From NCBI GenBank assembly GCA_002439755.1, contig DJPH01000024.1, positions 977 through 36,577 on the forward strand: a stretch of 35,601 nucleotides of DNA, in the 5' to 3' direction. The notes under the pieces are model-generated. The model ran no database searches. It was not told the origin of the DNA and saw only the letters and a program-made list of their open reading frames with translations. How positions within the stretch are numbered: position 1 is the first letter of the stretch; each line of letters starts with the position of its first letter. Source of the stretch: Prevotellaceae bacterium UBA6417. GTDB lineage: Bacteria > Bacteroidota > Bacteroidia > Bacteroidales > Bacteroidaceae. Positions 33,133 to 35,601 of the stretch are shown here, one piece after another. Both the position numbers and the translations under genes were made by a program.

Positions 33133-34617
33133 CTATTTGTTCAATTTCCAAGTTGCGCCGTCTTTGGTATCCTTAACCTCAAATCCATAGGCGGCCAACT
33201 GGTCTCGTATTTTGTCGCTCGTCGCCCAGTCTTTGGAGGCTTTGGCCTGACTACGTATCTGCAACAGCAAGTCAACGGCCTGGCCGAAGGCTTCTTCGCG
33301 TCGGCTGCTACCTTCAGCCTCGGCTTTCAGTCCAAGAATGTCGAATACGAATGTATGATATATCTTTTTTAAAGCCGCAAGCGCATCGGGGGTAATGGTT
33401 GCCTGTTTGTCGGCTATTTGGTTGACTATGCGCCCGGCATCGAAAAGATGGCTGATCAGAATCGGGGAGTTCAAATCATCATTCATCGCATCGTGGCATT
33501 TCTGTTGCAGACTGTCAGCATATTCGGTAGTAACCGCCCCATCGTTCACCGGTTCGATGCGCTCCAAGGCTGCCACACAATCCATAAGGCGTTGGTATCC
33601 TTTACGGCTTGCTTTCAATGCGTCATTGCTGAAATCAACCGTGCTGCGATAGTGTGCCTGAAGGATAAAGAAGCGTATAGTCATCGGCGAATAGGCCTCT
33701 TCGAGCGAATCATGGCTGCCGGTAAAGAACTGCTGCAAGGTGATGAAGTTGTTCAAACTCTTGCCCATCTTCTGGCCGTTGATTGTGATCATGTTGTTGT
33801 GTAACCAATAACGCACCATCTGGTCGCCCTGGCTTGCCACAGCCTGAGCTATCTCGCACTCATGATGCGGGAAAACAAGATCCATGCCGCCGCCGTGAAT
33901 GTCAAAATGACGACCCAGATATTTACGTCCCATTGCCGTACATTCGCAATGCCAGCCCGGAAAACCTTCGCTCCACGGACTGGGCCAATGCATGATGTGT
34001 TGCGGGTCGGCTTTTTTCCAAAGTGCAAAATCTACCTGATTACGTTTTTCTCCTACTCCGGCCAACTCGCGCGAATGATTAATCACGTCTTCAAGGTTGC
34101 GGTGCGAAAGAATGCCATAATGATATTTTTTATTGTATTTCTCCACGTCAAAGTAGATGCTGCCGTTGCTTTCATAAGCATAGCCGTTGTCCAGGATTTC
34201 CTTCACGAGCTGCTCCTGCTCGATGATGTGGCCGCTGGCAAGCGGTTCGATGCTTGGCGGCAACACATTGAGCGAAGCCATCGCTTCATGGAACCGATTG
34301 GTATAATATTGGGCCACCTCCATGGGTTCCAGCTGCTCCAACCGTGCTTTCTTGGCTATTTTGTCCTCGCCTTCGTCGGCATCATGCTCCAGATGCCCCA
34401 CATCGGTAATATTTCTCACATAGCGCACCTTGTAGCCCAAATAGCGCAGATAACGGAAGAGCAAGTCAAACGTTATGGCCGGACGTGCATGACCCAAATG
34501 GGCATCGCCATAAACCGTTGGGCCGCATACATACATGCCCACACGCCCTTCATGCAAGGGCTTGAAAAGTTCCTTAGTACGCGAAAGCGTATTATATAGC
34601 AAAAGCTTCTGTTCCAT
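33133..34617 (-). CDS. cysS: Cysteinyl-tRNA synthetase
   Basis: A 494-residue class I aminoacyl-tRNA synthetase that charges tRNA-Cys. HIGH-type motif H-L-G-H at 40-43, KMSKS-type motif K-M-G-K-S at 283-287, and the four zinc ligands that recognise cysteine: C31 (Y-V-C-G-P-T), C226 (H-C-E-C-T-A-M), H251 and E255 (F-P-H-H-E-C-E). The C-terminal helical domain ends V-K-D-T-K-D-G-A-T-W-K. Length is normal. It has its own promoter-like box at 34640-34647 and lies 60 bases after the end of the truncated MutS-type gene. Confidence 0.97.
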   Translation of the reverse strand: MEQKLLLYNTLSRTKELFKPLHEGRVGMYVCGPTVYGDAHLGHARPAITFDLLFRYLRYLGYKVRYVRNITDVGHLEHDADEGEDKIAKKARLEQLEPMEVAQYYTNRFHEAMASLNVLPPSIEPLASGHIIEQEQLVKEILDNGYAYESNGSIYFDVEKYNKKYHYGILSHRNLEDVINHSRELAGVGEKRNQVDFALWKKADPQHIMHWPSPWSEGFPGWHCECTAMGRKYLGRHFDIHGGGMDLVFPHHECEIAQAVASQGDQMVRYWLHNNMITINGQKMGKSLNNFITLQQFFTGSHDSLEEAYSPMTIRFFILQAHYRSTVDFSNDALKASRKGYQRLMDCVAALERIEPVNDGAVTTEYADSLQQKCHDAMNDDLNSPILISHLFDAGRIVNQIADKQATITPDALAALKKIYHTFVFDILGLKAEAEGSSRREEAFGQAVDLLLQIRSQAKASKDWATSDKIRDQLAAYGFEVKDTKDGATWKLNK

Positions 34618-34639
34618 ACCGTGATATATTTAAGCTCTG

Positions 34640-34647
34640 CAAAGTTA
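34640..34647 (-). promoter_or_regulatory. -7 box TAACTTTG for cysS
   Basis: The minus strand reads TAACTTTG, a full match to TAnnTTTG, 22 bases upstream of the cysS ATG. Confidence 0.5.
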
Positions 34648-34677
34648 CGGCTTTTAGACGGAAAGCGAAAAAAGACA

Positions 34678-34983
34678 TCAACTAAAATCGAGCATCCGTT
34701 TCAGCAAATAAGAGGCGTTTTGGTTTTGCGCCACGCCCGGTGTTATCTTATAGGTATAGGAGATTTCATCCGAAAGTTTTATCTCAAAACAATAATTGTG
34801 AAAGCGGCCGGGACACCAATCCTCCATTTTTGAAAGTTCCAAATCGTGAGTCGCTATAATGCCGCTGACAGGCAACTTGGATATTGCCTCGAGAAACATG
34901 CGTGAACCGTTTTGCTTGTCCAACGAATTGGTTCCTTTCAAAATTTCATCAAGTATAATCAAGGTCCGTTCTGGTGGTTGCCG
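34678..34983 (-). pseudogene. 3' remnant of a MutS-family ATPase gene, cut at its 5' side
   Basis: The frame is open from 34983 to the stop at 34678, about 101 codons, with no usable start. It reads P-P-E-R-T-L-I-I-L-D-E-I-L-K-G-T-N-S (Walker B and following signature of the MutS ATPase domain), I-A-T-H-D-L-E-L (the conserved His loop), then E-D-W-C-P-G-R-F-H-N-Y-C-F-E as in the short MutS-like proteins of Bacteroidales. The Walker A region and everything before it are missing: a stop codon appears at 34984-34986 and the sequence upstream is unrelated. So the gene was interrupted around 34980-34990, most likely by an inserted element. The fragment is probably not functional. Confidence 0.8.
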
Positions 34984-35064
34984 TTATCAATTCTCCAAAA
35001 CACGACTTTAATTGCTGTAAATCAGTTATTTATAAATTTTTGTCTCGTGACCCAAAATCAGCGA

Positions 35065-35084
35065 GGGACAAAAACGGGACAAAA
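35065..35084 (+). repeat. Two GGGACAAAA units 11 bases apart
   Basis: GGGACAAAA at 35065-35073 and 35076-35084, one helical turn apart, with an inverted partial copy TTTGTCCC at 35165-35172 and a degenerate inverted TTTGTCTC near 35039. Spacing fits a site for a dimeric or multimeric DNA-binding protein. Confidence 0.5.
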
Positions 35085-35152
35085 CCACGGAAAAATAAAG
35101 TCAAGAACACTTTGCCCGAAATATCCCTTGTGGAATACCTCTGTTTCGTTTG

Positions 35153-35160
35153 CAAAGGTA
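35153..35160 (-). promoter_or_regulatory. -7 box TACCTTTG on the minus strand
   Basis: The minus strand reads TACCTTTG, a full match to TAnnTTTG. A transcript from here would run towards the MutS remnant, but no reading frame with a start codon follows, so any product would be a short RNA or a decayed leader. Confidence 0.35.
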
Positions 35161-35345
35161 CGAATTTGTCCCTTGAAAAACGAGGGGAAATCCCTATTTC
35201 TCTCATTCACAACTCGTTTTCCTACCATTGTACCCCAAATGCGGTTATTGCAAGCAGTTTTGACCTCAAACGGCATGGTTTGCAAAAATCGGGTGTTAAA
35301 TTTTGTTTTGCACTCTGTTGGACATTTTCAAAAAAGAGAACTGGC

Positions 35346-35487
35346 AATAGAACCAAAGATTTGCCACCCTTATTGTCCAATCCTTGGTTTTGGGAGTGTT
35401 TGAACGATAGACATTTGAGGATGCTGAATTTCAAGCGAGTGTCCGACCAAACTACCACCTTACGGCATGGTAAAATAGAACCAAAGA
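35346..35487 (+). repeat. Direct repeat AATAGAACCAAAGA, 128 bases apart
   Basis: Copies at 35346-35359 and 35474-35487, each followed by a similar T-T-G stretch. They lie in the noncoding region near the edge of the window. Confidence 0.5.
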
Positions 35488-35525
35488 ATTGAAAATCAGC
35501 ACTTTTAATAAACTATAACGATTGC

Positions 35526-35555
35526 TTGAATATCATCGGCAACGATATACCTTTG
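35526..35555 (+). promoter_or_regulatory. Bacteroidetes-type promoter at the right edge
   Basis: TTG at 35526-35528, exactly 19 bases, then TACCTTTG at 35548-35555 followed by C: the best -33/-7 match in the window. It points to the ATG at 35596. Confidence 0.65.
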
Positions 35556-35595
35556 CAGCCGAAATCGATAACGAAATCAACAAAATATCAGATTT

Positions 35596-35601
35596 ATGAC
35601 A
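35596..35601 (+). CDS. Start of a gene running off the window (first two codons only)
   Basis: ATGACA lies 40 bases after a well-formed promoter box. Only Met-Thr is visible, so nothing can be said of the product. A recombinase or other gene of the inserted element is possible from context. Confidence 0.3.

Larger units (their letters stand above)
34984..35595. other. Noncoding, repeat-rich stretch, probable end of an inserted element
   Basis: About 610 bases with no gene I can support, beginning where the MutS-type frame breaks. It contains GGGACAAAA twice 11 bases apart (35065, 35076) and once inverted as TTTGTCCC (35165-35172); AATAGAACCAAAGA twice (35346-35359 and 35474-35487); ACGGCATGGT twice (35270-35279 and 35462-35471); a minus-strand -7 box (35153-35160) and a plus-strand promoter (35526-35555). 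Short direct and inverted repeats next to a break point fit recombinase arm sites of an integrative element, but no recombinase gene is in view. Confidence 0.45.

Noticed and set aside
34974..35492. 172-codon open frame on the plus strand in the repeat-rich region
   Set aside because: It starts across the break in the MutS-type gene, has no promoter at its start, no recognisable motif and unusual composition. Treated as chance.

Overview
The window looks like chromosomal DNA of a member of the Bacteroidales. Reasons: promoters of the Bacteroidetes type (TAnnTTTG, with little or no Shine-Dalgarno sequence) sit in front of several genes; signal peptides end in A-x-A-Q or in a lipobox followed by acidic residues (C-S-D-D); SecD and SecF are fused; surface proteins carry the truncated sorting-domain-like tail (G-I-Y-I/V-x-G-K-K/R-K) common in this order. 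The genus cannot be told from the sequence alone.

Layout. 1-744: 3' end of a large secreted protein. 925-3047: two small lipoproteins sharing a repeated module, then quinolinate synthase (nadA), probably one transcript. 3096-3848 (minus): unknown exported protein. 4108-7140: fused secDF with a strong terminator. 7320-13957: a tight five-gene operon for glycerol phosphates: FAD glycerol-3-phosphate dehydrogenase, GlpT, an sn-glycerol-1-phosphate dehydrogenase (AraM/EgsA family), a second organophosphate antiporter and a NagD/AraL-type HAD phosphatase. It looks able to import and oxidise both glycerophosphate enantiomers to DHAP.

13980-29850 (all minus strand): twelve closely spaced genes, read from 29850 downward: FHA/two-TM/zinc-ribbon protein, zinc-ribbon/FHA protein, Hanks-type kinase with one TM segment and a MORN-like tail, exported NTF2-like protein, outer-membrane beta-barrel with a PEGA-like region, two paralogous FN3-type surface lipoproteins, then after a 190-base gap a beta-helix-like protein, a 1240-residue repeat protein, an unknown exported protein, a highly acidic protein and an exported caspase-family protease. 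This resembles an envelope phospho-signalling system coupled to a caspase and displayed surface proteins; I do not recognise it as a described system.

29851-30398: intergenic, with a long imperfect hairpin (possible structured RNA) and the pckA terminator. 30399-34617: pckA (minus), an SGNH hydrolase (plus) and cysS (minus). 34678-34983: the last ~101 codons of a MutS-type ATPase gene, cut off abruptly; the following ~610 bases are noncoding-looking, rich in short direct and inverted repeats, and end in a good promoter just before a start codon at the window edge. This looks like the end of an integrated element.
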